From DATAYA01 sp963754235 (GTDB taxonomy: Bacteria > Pseudomonadota > Alphaproteobacteria > Acetobacterales > Acetobacteraceae): DNA of 64,000 nt. Each line of letters opens with the position of its first letter. The first letter of the stretch is position 1. Where the stretch lies: NCBI GenBank assembly GCA_963754235.1, contig CAVWFK010000009.1, positions 11,662 through 75,661 on the forward strand, written 5' to 3'. A program made the position numbers and the translations under genes. Shown one piece after another: positions 1 to 7,608 of this stretch. The notes beneath the pieces were generated by a model. The model made no database searches and was not told the DNA's origin. It saw only the letters and a program-made list of their open reading frames with translations.

Positions 1-561
1 GGCGGCGTCGATGAGCTGGTCGCGCGACTTCACCATCCCCGGCCGCGCCCCCAGCGCCTTGACCAGCAGGAACTCGGTGACGGTGAGCTGGATGTCGGCG
101 CCCTTCCAGGTGCACTGGTGCTTGGTCTCGTCGAGCACGAGGTCGCCGCGCACCAGCACGCCGCCCGCGGGGGCGCCCGCCGCCTCGGCGCGACCCGCCT
201 CGTTGCGGCGCAGCAGGGCGCGGATGCGCTCAAGCAGCAGGCGCTGGCTGAACGGCTTGGTGATGTAGTCGTCCGCACCCAGGCGCAGGCCCATCAGCTC
301 GTCCACCTCCTCGTCCTTGCTGGTGAGGAAGATGACCGGCAGCGCGCTGCGGGCGCGCAGCCGCTGCAGCAGCTCCATCCCGTCCATGCGCGGCATCTTG
401 ATGTCAAGCACGGCGAGATCGACGGGGCGCGCGACCAGCCCTTGCAGCGCGCTCTCGCCATCGGTGTAGGTGCGGACCTGGAAGCCCTCCTGCTCGAGGG
501 TCATCGAGACCGAAGTCAGGATGTTGCGGTCGTCGTCAACGAGGGCGATGGTGTGCTTCAT
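1..561 (-). CDS. chvI: ChvI-like two-component response regulator, OmpR family (C-terminus cut by window edge)
   Basis: Translating leftwards from the ATG at 561 gives 187 codons that run off the window. The receiver domain shows the acidic triad (ALVDDDRN near residue 8), the phosphoacceptor Asp in LAVLDIKMPRMDG and the conserved Lys in ADDYITKPFSQR. The start of an OmpR-type winged helix follows (LTVTEFLLVKAL, then RPGMVKSRDQLIDAA at the edge). The words NILTSVSMTLEQEGF and LTSKDEEVDELMGLRLGADD closely match my memory of rhizobial ChvI, the regulator of the ChvG/ExoS acid-envelope system. A chvG sensor kinase would be expected outside the window, to the left. The ChvI assignment is by recalled similarity; the OmpR-type regulator class is certain. 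Confidence 0.88.
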   Translation of the reverse strand, partial: MKHTIALVDDDRNILTSVSMTLEQEGFQVRTYTDGESALQGLVARPVDLAVLDIKMPRMDGMELLQRLRARSALPVIFLTSKDEEVDELMGLRLGADDYITKPFSQRLLLERIRALLRRNEAGRAEAAGAPAGGVLVRGDLVLDETKHQCTWKGADIQLTVTEFLLVKALGARPGMVKSRDQLIDAA

Positions 562-637
562 GGCGGCCTCGAACTCGAACGGAAGGTGGTGACGGCGGCA
601 GGCTGCCACCAGATTGTGGCGGCGCGGGGGTGAAGGG

Positions 638-2080
638 ATGAGCGAGTTCGAGGGGCCGGCCGAGGACGCCCCAACCGAGGACGCGCCTTCCTGGGCCGCG
701 CGCAAGCTGCTGCGGGCGGCGCGCTCCGGCACGCTCGCGACCCAGACCGGAGGGCAGCCCTTCGCCTCGCTGGTGACGCCCGCGACCGCGCCCGACCTCT
801 CGGTGCTGCTGCTGCTCTCGGCCCTCTCCGAGCACACAAGGCACCTGCGCGCCGAGCCGCGCTGCGCGCTGCTCGTGGCGGGCGCCCCTGACGGGCCGAA
901 CCCGCAAACCGCGCCGCGTCTGACCGCGACCGGCCTGGCCGAGCCGGTGCCGGAGGCGGAGGTCGAGGCGCTGAAGGCGCGCTGGGTGGCGCTGCACCCA
1001 TATGCCGCGTTCTACGCCGATTTCGACGATTTCGCGCTGTGGCGGGTGCGGCCGCTCGCGGCACTCTATGTCGGCGGCTTCGCCCGCGCCCACCGGTTGG
1101 CGCGCGAGGCGCTGCTGCCTGATGCGGAGGCAACCGCTGCAGTGGCGGCCGCCGAGGCCGGTATCCTCGCGCATTGCAACGAGGATCACGCCGACGCGCT
1201 GCGCCGGATCGCGCACCACGCGGGCGGGCACGGCCACGGCTGGGTGATGGCGGCGGTCGATGTGGACGGGTGCGACCTGATGCAGGACGAGACGGTGCTG
1301 CGCGTCCCTTGGTCGGCGCCGCTCGCCGACGTCGGCGGGGTGCGGGCCGAACTGGTGCGGCTGGCGCGTTCAGGTACCCTACTCCCGTCACTGCGAGGAG
1401 CAACGCGACGAAGCAGTCGAGCCTCGCGGCACAGTGTCGCCGGCCTGGATCGCCACGCCGGCCAAAGCCGCCGGCTCGCGATGACGGTGGTACATTTGGC
1501 CGTGCCGCACTTGCGGGATCGCCCCGGCGGCGGCATGTCCTCGGCAGGGCCCACGCAAACCAACGGGGACGACCATGCCGACCATCCAGATCGCGGCGAC
1601 CGACGGCGCCGGCAGCTTCGATGCGCTGCTGGTCGAGCCGAAGCAGAAGCCGGCCGGCGCGGTGGTGCTGATCCAGGAGATTTTCGGCGTGAACGACGCG
1701 ATGCGCGCGACCGCCGCCGCGGTCGCCGATCTCGGCTTCCTCGCCTTCTGCCCGGACCTGTTCTGGCGGCAGGAGCGCAACGTCGATATCACCGACAAGT
1801 CCGATGCCGAGTGGAAGCGCGCGTTTGCGTTGATGAACGGCTTCGACCAGGCGAAGGGGGTCGCCGACCTCAAGGCAACCGTCGCCGCAGCACGCAAGCT
1901 GCCCGGCTGCAACGGCCGCGTCGGCACGATGGGCTACTGCCTCGGCGGGCGGCTCGCCGTCATGATGGCCGAGCAGTCCGATGCCGATATCAACATCTCC
2001 TATTACGGCGTCAGCCTCGACAACCTGCTCGATCAGCTCGGCCAGGTCGCGCATCCGCTGGTGATCCACATCGCGGATGA
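638..2080 (+). CDS. HugZ-like haem-utilisation / PNPOx-fold protein with DUF2470; 3' end overrun by a repeat
   Basis: The conserved part covers about the first 245 codons (638 to roughly 1372). An N-terminal pyridoxamine-phosphate-oxidase-like split barrel (ARKLLRAARSGTLAT, then PFASLVTPA) is followed by a DUF2470-type C-terminal domain (ILAHCNEDHADALRRIA). This is the layout of HugZ-type haem-binding proteins. ATG 638 opens the family-like N-terminus. After VRAELVRLARS the frame enters a dispersed repeat (1386-1486) and stays open until 2080, overlapping the dienelactone hydrolase by about 500 bases in another frame. The last ~235 residues are low-complexity Arg-rich sequence and are almost certainly not native. 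The natural stop was probably lost near 1375 when the repeat inserted; whether the long product is made is unknown. Confidence 0.6.
   Translation: MSEFEGPAEDAPTEDAPSWAARKLLRAARSGTLATQTGGQPFASLVTPATAPDLSVLLLLSALSEHTRHLRAEPRCALLVAGAPDGPNPQTAPRLTATGLAEPVPEAEVEALKARWVALHPYAAFYADFDDFALWRVRPLAALYVGGFARAHRLAREALLPDAEATAAVAAAEAGILAHCNEDHADALRRIAHHAGGHGHGWVMAAVDVDGCDLMQDETVLRVPWSAPLADVGGVRAELVRLARSGTLLPSLRGATRRSSRASRHSVAGLDRHAGQSRRLAMTVVHLAVPHLRDRPGGGMSSAGPTQTNGDDHADHPDRGDRRRRQLRCAAGRAEAEAGRRGGADPGDFRRERRDARDRRRGRRSRLPRLLPGPVLAAGAQRRYHRQVRCRVEARVCVDERLRPGEGGRRPQGNRRRSTQAARLQRPRRHDGLLPRRAARRHDGRAVRCRYQHLLLRRQPRQPARSARPGRASAGDPHRG
1386..1486. repeat. Dispersed palindromic repeat, family A, copy 1
   Basis: Starts with CGTCACTGCGAGGAGC and ends with GGCTCGCGATGACG, imperfect inverse complements, with GGATCGCCACG internally. 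Related sequence occurs at 11320-11413 and 13231-13289. It occupies the 3' end of the HugZ-like gene. Confidence 0.7.
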
Positions 2081-2273
2081 GGATGAGTTCTTCCCCAAGG
2101 CAGGGCGCGAGAAGGTGGTCGCCGCCACCAAGGGCCACAAGCACGTCAGGACCTACACCTATCCGAACGCGAACCATGCCTTCGCGCGCGTAGGCGGCGT
2201 GCATTGGAACGGCCGGGCGGCGACGATCGCCAACGGCCGCAGCGCCGAGGCGCTGGTCGCGGCACTCGGGTAG
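1575..2273 (+). CDS. Dienelactone hydrolase family protein
   Basis: A 232-residue alpha/beta hydrolase of the carboxymethylenebutenolidase (DLH) family, a cytosolic hydrolase of lactones and esters. The nucleophile is Cys122 in the elbow GYCLGG, the acid is the Asp in HIADEDEFFP and the base is the His in NANHAFAR near the C-terminus. The family motif IQEIFGVN is present near residue 33. ATG 1575 sits just after GGGGACGACC, a weak ribosome-binding site. Length is normal for the family. The substrate cannot be told from sequence. It converges with the DUF429 gene at its 3' end. Confidence 0.9.
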   Translation: MPTIQIAATDGAGSFDALLVEPKQKPAGAVVLIQEIFGVNDAMRATAAAVADLGFLAFCPDLFWRQERNVDITDKSDAEWKRAFALMNGFDQAKGVADLKATVAAARKLPGCNGRVGTMGYCLGGRLAVMMAEQSDADINISYYGVSLDNLLDQLGQVAHPLVIHIADEDEFFPKAGREKVVAATKGHKHVRTYTYPNANHAFARVGGVHWNGRAATIANGRSAEALVAALG

Positions 2274-3211
2274 AAGTCAGCGGGGCAGCGCGGTCTGCCC
2301 AGCACCCAGCCCTCCCAGCGCAGCAGCGCGGGATCGTCGGGCGGCCGGTCCGGGCGGCGGCCGGCCAACACCTGCAGCACAGCAAGCAGGCCGAGCACGC
2401 AGTCGAACCGGTCCTCGCCCGCGGGATCGGCGCCGAAGCCGTCCGCGATCGCCGTCGCCAACGCCGTGTCCGGCTTCGCGTCCAGCGCCGCCATCGCCCC
2501 GCGCAGTCCCCCGGCCAACGCCGCGCGATCCATCTGCCGCCGCTTGCTGCCCGCGAGGCGCAGGCCGAGCTGGCGCAGCGCCTCGGCCGGATAGGTCTCG
2601 GCAATCGCGACCACGCCCGGTGCCAGAAGCGCACAGAACGGCCCCTTGAAGGGCCACAGGCGCGGCGGGTCCGGGCCGGCAAGGGCCGGCAGCAGCATCT
2701 CCCGCCAGGCGGCGATCGCCGCCTTGCCGGTCTGGTTCGCCCCCAAGGTCCAGAACAGCGGCGCACCGGCCGGCCGCTCGGCGGTCGCGCGGTCGCAGAG
2801 CCGGGAGATCGAGGTTGCGGTCGCAAAGCCCAGCGCCGCCGCGTGCGCCACCCGCCGCACCCCCGCCTGGCCGCGGGCCGGATAGAACGGCCGACCCGGG
2901 CAGACCTCGGTGAGATCGGCGCACACCTCGAAGAAGGCCGGCTGGCCGGCCAGCGCGCGCAGGAACGACGGAAAATCCGGCTCGGTCACATGGCGGGCGG
3001 CGAAGTCGCGCGGCAGGCCGAGCGGGAGATCGACGCCGAGCGCCACCGCTTCGCCCGCCGCCGCCCCACGCAGCCGGGCGAGGAAGGTCGCCGATGGTCC
3101 GACCAAACGGGGTGCTTCAAGGTGCCAGCCGCCGCCGGCCGGGTGGGCGAGCGCGAACCAGCGCTTGCCGGGGGCGGCGCTCCAGTCGGCATGGGCCGCG
3201 ATTGCGCTCAG
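2159..3211 (-). CDS. DUF429-like protein (predicted RNase H-fold nuclease), non-ATG start, possible 3' frameshift
   Basis: About 350 residues as it stands. Family words are HADWSAAPGKRW at the N-terminus, ALGVDLPLGLPRDFA near residue 70, and ETYPAEALRQLGL plus EDRFDCVLGLLAVLQ in the C-terminal half, matching DUF429 proteins. No ATG/GTG/TTG precedes the conserved HADWSAAPG in frame. A CTG at 3211 overlapping the fdhD stop is my best guess for the start, suggesting coupling to fdhD. The frame runs 115 bases into the convergent hydrolase gene. One inserted base near 2295 would instead end it at TGA 2279-2277, three bases past that gene's stop, so the last ~40 residues are suspect. Function is unproven. 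Confidence 0.65.
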   Translation of the reverse strand: MSAIAAHADWSAAPGKRWFALAHPAGGGWHLEAPRLVGPSATFLARLRGAAAGEAVALGVDLPLGLPRDFAARHVTEPDFPSFLRALAGQPAFFEVCADLTEVCPGRPFYPARGQAGVRRVAHAAALGFATATSISRLCDRATAERPAGAPLFWTLGANQTGKAAIAAWREMLLPALAGPDPPRLWPFKGPFCALLAPGVVAIAETYPAEALRQLGLRLAGSKRRQMDRAALAGGLRGAMAALDAKPDTALATAIADGFGADPAGEDRFDCVLGLLAVLQVLAGRRPDRPPDDPALLRWEGWVLGRPRCPADFYPSAATSASALRPLAIVAARPFQCTPPTRAKAWFAFG

Positions 3212-4002
3212 GCTGAATCGCCGAGGATGCGGGCGGGATGGGTGAACACCTCGAACCCGTCGGCGCGGGCGACGCCGACCAGGGTGATGCCGGCCGCATC
3301 GGCGGTGCTGAGCGCAAGCGCGGTCGGCGCCGAGATCGCGACCACGATCCCGGCCCCGAGCATCGCCGCCTTCTGCACCAGCTCGACCGAAATCCGGCTG
3401 GTGAGCAGCACAATCCCTTCGCCCGCCGGCTGCCCCGTGCGCGCCAGGGCGCCCGCGAGCTTGTCGAGCGCGTTGTGGCGGCCGACATCCTCGCGCAGCA
3501 CCGGCGCCGCGTCGTCCATCCGCCAGAACGCCGCGGCGTGGACCGCCCCGGTTGCCTGGTTGAGCGGCTGCGCCGCGGGCAATGCCGCGACTGCTGCCGC
3601 GATCATCGCCGGCGCCGCAGGCCGCGATGCCGTGACTGTCGGGATGTCGCGCATCGCCTGCCGCAGGCTCTCGATCCCGCACAGCCCGCAGCCGACCGGG
3701 CCGGCGAGACGGCGGCGGCGCTCGTCGAGCACCGCACGGCGCTCCTCGCGCAACGACAGGCGAAGGTCGATGCCATCCTCGCCCGGCACGATATCAATCG
3801 TCTCGATCTCGCCCGGCGACGCGACGATGCCTTCGGTCAGGCTGAACCCGAGCGCAAAATCCTCGAGGTCGGACGGCGTCGCCATCATCACGGCGTAGGT
3901 GGCGCCGTCGTAGGTGAATGCTACTGCCACTTCCTCGGCCACCGTGCGCATAGCACGCTGCCGAGTGCCGCCACGCCAAGCGGCATGAGCGACCGCGCGC
4001 AT
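3208..4002 (-). CDS. fdhD: Formate dehydrogenase accessory sulfurtransferase FdhD
   Basis: FdhD passes sulfur from a cysteine desulfurase to the molybdenum/bis-MGD cofactor of formate dehydrogenases. Diagnostic features are TLAEEV-like RTVAEEVAVAFTYDG near the N-terminus, the paired cysteines in GPVGCGLCGIE, FWRMDDAAPVLREDVGRHNA and the C-terminal IVVAISAPTALA. The frame is open to 4062, but the ATG at 4002 fits the usual family start and leaves room for a GC-rich repeat between it and the upstream amidohydrolase. The product has about 264 residues. No formate dehydrogenase subunit lies in the window, so its client enzyme is elsewhere. Confidence 0.92.
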   Translation of the reverse strand: MRAVAHAAWRGGTRQRAMRTVAEEVAVAFTYDGATYAVMMATPSDLEDFALGFSLTEGIVASPGEIETIDIVPGEDGIDLRLSLREERRAVLDERRRRLAGPVGCGLCGIESLRQAMRDIPTVTASRPAAPAMIAAAVAALPAAQPLNQATGAVHAAAFWRMDDAAPVLREDVGRHNALDKLAGALARTGQPAGEGIVLLTSRISVELVQKAAMLGAGIVVAISAPTALALSTADAAGITLVGVARADGFEVFTHPARILGDSA

Positions 4003-4007
4003 CCCAG

Positions 4008-4060
4008 GGTCCCAAGGGCGAGCCCTTGGCGGGGTTCGGGGCGGCGCCCCGACTTTCTTC
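4008..4060. repeat. GC-rich intergenic repeat, family B, copy 1
   Basis: Contains nested palindromes CAAGGGCGAGCCCTTG and GGGGCGGCGCCCC. The same style, with clustered short palindromes and CCC(A/T)GG motifs, recurs at 6170-6285. It lies between the amidohydrolase stop and the chosen fdhD start. Confidence 0.55.
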
Positions 4061-5303
4061 ACCTTCGGTTCGCCCGCGCCAGCACCGCCTCGAACAGCAC
4101 CTGGCAGCCGGCTTCGGCCTCGTTCGGCGCGATGCTCTCCGCCTCATTATGCGAAAGGCCGTCCTTGCAGGGCGTGAAGATCATCGCGGTCGGCACGCGT
4201 CGCGCCACGTACACCGCATCGTGCCCGGCACCGGAGACGATGTCCCGCGCCGAATAACCAAGCCGCGCCGCCGCCTGCCGCACCAATGCGATGCACTCGG
4301 CATCGAACGGCTGCGCCGGGATGCGGAACAGTTCGCGGAGTTCGAGCGACACCCCGCAATCCCGCGCGATGAAGCCCGCCTCGCGCGGGAACTGGGCGGC
4401 AATTCGGGCCACCTCTGCCTCATCGGGGTGGCGGAACTCGACCGAGAAGTGCACCTCGCCGGGGATCACGTTGCGGCTGTTGGGGGAGACGTGGAGTTCA
4501 CCCACGGTGCCGCGCCCGTTCTCGCCACGGGCGCGCATCATGCGGTCCACCAGCTCGATCACCCGTGCCGCACACAGCAGCGCGTCGCGACGCGCTTCGG
4601 GGGGCGTGGTGCCGGCGTGGCTCTCCTGGCCGGTCGCGACCGCGTCGTACCAGATCTGCGCCTGGCCGCCGGTGACGATGCCGATCGCGCATCCCTCGCG
4701 TTCCAGGATCGGCCCCTGCTCGATGTGCAGCTCGAAATAGGCATCGGCCGGGAATGCCGCCGCCGGCTCCGGGCCGCGGGCGCCGATCGCGTCGAGTGCG
4801 GCGCCGACCGAGACACCCTCAGCATCGGCGAGTGCTTCGGTCGCGGCCGGCGCATAGACGCCCGCCCAGACACCCGAGCCCATCAGGCTGTGGCCGAAGC
4901 GGCTGCCCTCTTCGTCGGTCCAGTTGACCAGTTCGAGCGGCGCCTCCGTCACCAGGTCCATCTCGTTCAGGGTGCGGATCACCTCCAGCCCGGCCAGCAC
5001 GCCGAGCGCGCCGTCGAACTTGCCGCCCGAGGGCTGGCTGTCGAGATGGCTGCCGAACAGAACCGGCAGGCGCGCGGGATCGCGGCCTTCGCGGCGGGCG
5101 AACATGTTGCCCATCGCATCGACGCGCACCGCAAGTCCCGCCGCCTCGCACCATTCGCGAAAGCGCGCGCGGCCGCGCCGGTCTACGTCGGAGAGGGCGA
5201 GGCGGCGCACGCCGCCCTTGGGCGTGGCGCCGATCTCCGCCATCGCCATCAGACTGTCCCACAGCCGCCGCCCGTCGATCCGTCGATTGTCCGATGCGCG
5301 CAT
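4059..5303 (-). CDS. M20-family Zn-dependent amidohydrolase (allantoate / N-carbamoyl-L-amino acid hydrolase type)
   Basis: A 414-residue cytosolic enzyme that cleaves carbamoyl or ureido amide bonds. Metal ligands are visible in order: the His and Asp of LFGSHLDSQPSGGKFDGALG, the Glu pair of NWTDEEGSRFG, the His of FELHIEQGP and a C-terminal His in KDGLSHNEAES. The lid-domain word GQESHAGTTP is typical of the subfamily. ATG 5303 begins MRASDNRRIDG directly before the conserved RLWDSLMAMAEIGATPKGG; the frame is open further upstream but without conserved sequence. Allantoate amidohydrolase and L-carbamoylase (HyuC) cannot be separated here. It is transcribed towards fdhD. Confidence 0.9.
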   Translation of the reverse strand: MRASDNRRIDGRRLWDSLMAMAEIGATPKGGVRRLALSDVDRRGRARFREWCEAAGLAVRVDAMGNMFARREGRDPARLPVLFGSHLDSQPSGGKFDGALGVLAGLEVIRTLNEMDLVTEAPLELVNWTDEEGSRFGHSLMGSGVWAGVYAPAATEALADAEGVSVGAALDAIGARGPEPAAAFPADAYFELHIEQGPILEREGCAIGIVTGGQAQIWYDAVATGQESHAGTTPPEARRDALLCAARVIELVDRMMRARGENGRGTVGELHVSPNSRNVIPGEVHFSVEFRHPDEAEVARIAAQFPREAGFIARDCGVSLELRELFRIPAQPFDAECIALVRQAAARLGYSARDIVSGAGHDAVYVARRVPTAMIFTPCKDGLSHNEAESIAPNEAEAGCQVLFEAVLARANRR

Positions 5304-5385
5304 GGTTGGGCATCTTGCCGGGGCCGGCGGTTCCTGCAAGCCTGCCCGTCTTTCCTGAGTGCCCGCATGCTTCGGAGTGCCGCCG

Positions 5386-6147
5386 ATGCCGTCAAGCGCC
5401 GCCGTGCCAATCGAGTCCGGTCTCGACGAGGGCGCACTCCGGCAGGTGCGCGTCGATCTCGCGGCCTGCTTTCGCATGGCGGCGCGGCTCGGACTGCACG
5501 AGGGCATCTGCAATCACCTCTCGGCGATGTTGCCGGGACGCGACGATCTGTTCCTGGTCAACCCGGACGGATTCTCGTTCGCCGAGATTACACCGTCGCG
5601 ACTGCTGGTCTGCGACTTCGCGGGGCGCGTGGTCGAAGGCGAGGGGCGGCCGGAGCCGAGCGCGTTCTTCATCCACGCCCGCGTGCACAAGCGCCTGCCG
5701 CGGGCGCGAGCGGCGTTCCACACCCACATGCCGAACGCAACCGCGCTGGCGATGCTGGAAGGCCCGCCACTGGCTTGGTGCGGGCAGACGGCGCTCAAGT
5801 TCTACGGACGCACGGCGGTCGACGACGAATACAACGGCCTCGCCCTGGATGACGCCGAGGGCGACCGCATCGCCGCCAGCATGGGCGAGGCGGACATCGT
5901 GTTCCTGCGCAGCCACGGCGTGCTGGTGATCGGCCGCAGCATCGCCGAGGCCTGGGACGACCTCTACTTCCTTGAACGCGCCTGCGAGGCGCAGCGCATG
6001 GCAGAGGCGACGGGGCGGCGGTTGCTACCGGTGCCGACGGAGGTGGCCGAACGAACGGCACGGCAGATGCGGCAGAGCGACCGCGACAGCGCGCGGCTGC
6101 ACCTGGAGAGCGTCAAGCGCATCCTCGATCGCGAGTCGCCCGACTAG
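5386..6147 (+). CDS. Class II aldolase/adducin family protein
   Basis: About 253 residues with the class II aldolase (AraD/fuculose-aldolase) fold. LGLHEGICNHLSAMLPG opens the domain, FHTHMPNATALAM carries two Zn-binding histidines and FLRSHGVLVIG a third. I chose ATG 5386 because GGAG lies eight bases upstream; a GTG at 5359 would add nine residues. Relatives act on sugar phosphates or as hydroxy-acid aldolases, and many are of unknown function. It is divergent from the amidohydrolase. The gene ends next to a GC-rich repeat. Confidence 0.88.
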   Translation: MPSSAAVPIESGLDEGALRQVRVDLAACFRMAARLGLHEGICNHLSAMLPGRDDLFLVNPDGFSFAEITPSRLLVCDFAGRVVEGEGRPEPSAFFIHARVHKRLPRARAAFHTHMPNATALAMLEGPPLAWCGQTALKFYGRTAVDDEYNGLALDDAEGDRIAASMGEADIVFLRSHGVLVIGRSIAEAWDDLYFLERACEAQRMAEATGRRLLPVPTEVAERTARQMRQSDRDSARLHLESVKRILDRESPD

Positions 6148-6152
6148 CGGCA

Positions 6153-6698
6153 GTGAGGCGCTCGCAGCGAAGGCCAGGGGCTTTGCCCCTGGACCCCACC
6201 AAAGGCGCAGCCTTTGGAATTCGTTCATGGGGTCTGGGGCCTCTGGCCCCAGCGGGGTCGAGGGGCAGAGCCCCTCGCCTTTTCTGCCTTTTGCTGGTGG
6301 TCACGCTCGCCGGCTGCAAGCTGATCGACCAGAACACCTTCTGGCCGCCGCCCAAGCCGCCGCCCCCGCCGCCGCCCGCACCCCCCGGCCCGCCCGCACC
6401 CCCGCCGCTGGTGGTGATCCGGTTCGACCATCCGGGTGTCGCCTACGCCGACGCGCTGCGCCAGGCGGTGACCGCGGCGCGTGCGCGCAAGCCGGACGTG
6501 CGATTCGCCGTGGTCGCGGTGGCCCCCGCCGCGCCGACGCTCGCACAGCAAGCGACGGGGCTGGCGCGAGCGACTGCCGAGGCACGGCAGGTCGCCGAGG
6601 CGATCGCAGCGCAGGGCGTGCCCTCCGAGCAAATCGCGCTCTCGGCCCGCGCCGAGCCGGGCGTCCGGTTCGATGAGGTGCGCGTCCTCGTCCACTGA
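6153..6698 (+). CDS. Proline-rich lipoprotein, N-terminus encoded in a repeat
   Basis: A lipobox is visible in LLLVVTLAGC (Cys at residue 55 if the GTG at 6153 is used), followed by KLIDQNTFWPPPKPPPPPPP, a proline spacer typical of outer-membrane-anchored lipoproteins. The C-terminal ~100 residues (VVIRFDHPGVAYADALRQAV to the end) have no family I recognise; QVAEAIAAQGVPSEQIALSA resembles the later part of OmpA-like domains. About 43 residues ahead of the hydrophobic core are encoded by the repeat 6170-6285, so the real start is unclear. Non-ATG codons closer to the lipobox (CTG/TTG) are alternatives. The lipoprotein call is firm; the function is unknown. Confidence 0.55.
   Translation: MRRSQRRPGALPLDPTKGAAFGIRSWGLGPLAPAGSRGRAPRLFCLLLVVTLAGCKLIDQNTFWPPPKPPPPPPPAPPGPPAPPPLVVIRFDHPGVAYADALRQAVTAARARKPDVRFAVVAVAPAAPTLAQQATGLARATAEARQVAEAIAAQGVPSEQIALSARAEPGVRFDEVRVLVH
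6170..6285. repeat. GC-rich intergenic repeat, family B, copy 2
   Basis: Successive short palindromes: GGGGCTTTGCCCC, CCAAAGGCGCAGCCTTTGG, GGGGCCTCTGGCCCC and GGGGCAGAGCCCC. This pattern is common between genes in this bacterial group. It overlaps the predicted 5' end of the lipoprotein gene. Confidence 0.65.
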
Positions 6699-6850
6699 CC
6701 TGTAATCCCGGACGGCGAGCACTGCGAGACGCGCGCAAACGTTGCTTACGTCGCCCGCAACAAAGTACACGGTTTGCCGGTCGGGGCAGGCGTCTGACGC
6801 CTCCGACTCCGACCGCAGGAACGAACGACGGGAGCAGGAGGAAAACCGCC

Positions 6851-7594
6851 ATGTCGCGCAAACTTGCCGCCGAGTTCATCGGCACCTTCTGGCTGGTCTT
6901 CGGCGGTTGTGGCAGCGCCGTGCTGGCGGCCGCCTTCCCCGCGCTCGGCATCGGCTTCGTGGGCGTGGCACTCGCCTTCGGGCTGACCGTGCTGACGATG
7001 GTCTATGCGGTCGGCCACATCTCCGGCGGCCACTTCAATCCGGCGGTGACCCTCGGATTGTGGGCCGGCGGGCGATTTAGGGCGGCCGACATCATCCCCT
7101 ACTGGGTGGCGCAGGTGGTGGGCGCGATTGTCGCCTCCGCGGTGCTCTATGGGATCGCGACCGGCAGGCCCGGCTTCGCCCTCGATGGCTTCGCGTCCGA
7201 CGGCTACGGCGCGCTCAGTCCGGGCAAGTACAGCCTCGGCGCCTGCCTGCTGTGCGAGGTGGTGATGACGTTCTTCTTCCTCACCGTGATCCTCGGCGCG
7301 ACCTCGCCGCGCGCCCCGGCGGGGTTCGCCGGTCTCGCGATCGGGCTGTCGCTGACGCTGATCCACCTGGTGTCGATCCCGGTGACGAACACGTCGGTCA
7401 ACCCCGCGCGCAGCACCGGGCCGGCGCTGTTCGCAGGCGGCGCCTATATCGGCCAGCTCTGGCTGTTCTGGCTGGCCCCGCTCGTGGGCGCGCTGATCGC
7501 CGGCTACGTCGCCCGCGTGCTCCAGGTGCAGCCCGAGCCGCCGGTGGAGGACACCGCGGCGGTGACACTGGCCGGCGCGCCAGAGCTGCCCTGA
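6851..7594 (+). CDS. aqpZ: Aquaporin Z
   Basis: A 247-residue inner-membrane water channel with six hydrophobic segments. Both NPA boxes are present: HFNPAVTLG (Asn63) and SVNPARSTGPALF (Asn184), the second with the selectivity-filter Arg. The N-terminal word KLAAEFIGTFWLVFGGCGSA and the HLVSIPVTNTSVNPARS region match AqpZ rather than the glycerol facilitator GlpF. A strong ribosome-binding site (GGGAGCAGGAGG) precedes ATG 6851. The C-terminal tail after the last helix is slightly extended. It sits directly upstream of a mechanosensitive channel, consistent with a role in osmotic adjustment. Confidence 0.96.
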   Translation: MSRKLAAEFIGTFWLVFGGCGSAVLAAAFPALGIGFVGVALAFGLTVLTMVYAVGHISGGHFNPAVTLGLWAGGRFRAADIIPYWVAQVVGAIVASAVLYGIATGRPGFALDGFASDGYGALSPGKYSLGACLLCEVVMTFFFLTVILGATSPRAPAGFAGLAIGLSLTLIHLVSIPVTNTSVNPARSTGPALFAGGAYIGQLWLFWLAPLVGALIAGYVARVLQVQPEPPVEDTAAVTLAGAPELP

Positions 7595-7608
7595 TCCGGC
7601 CGCTTCCA

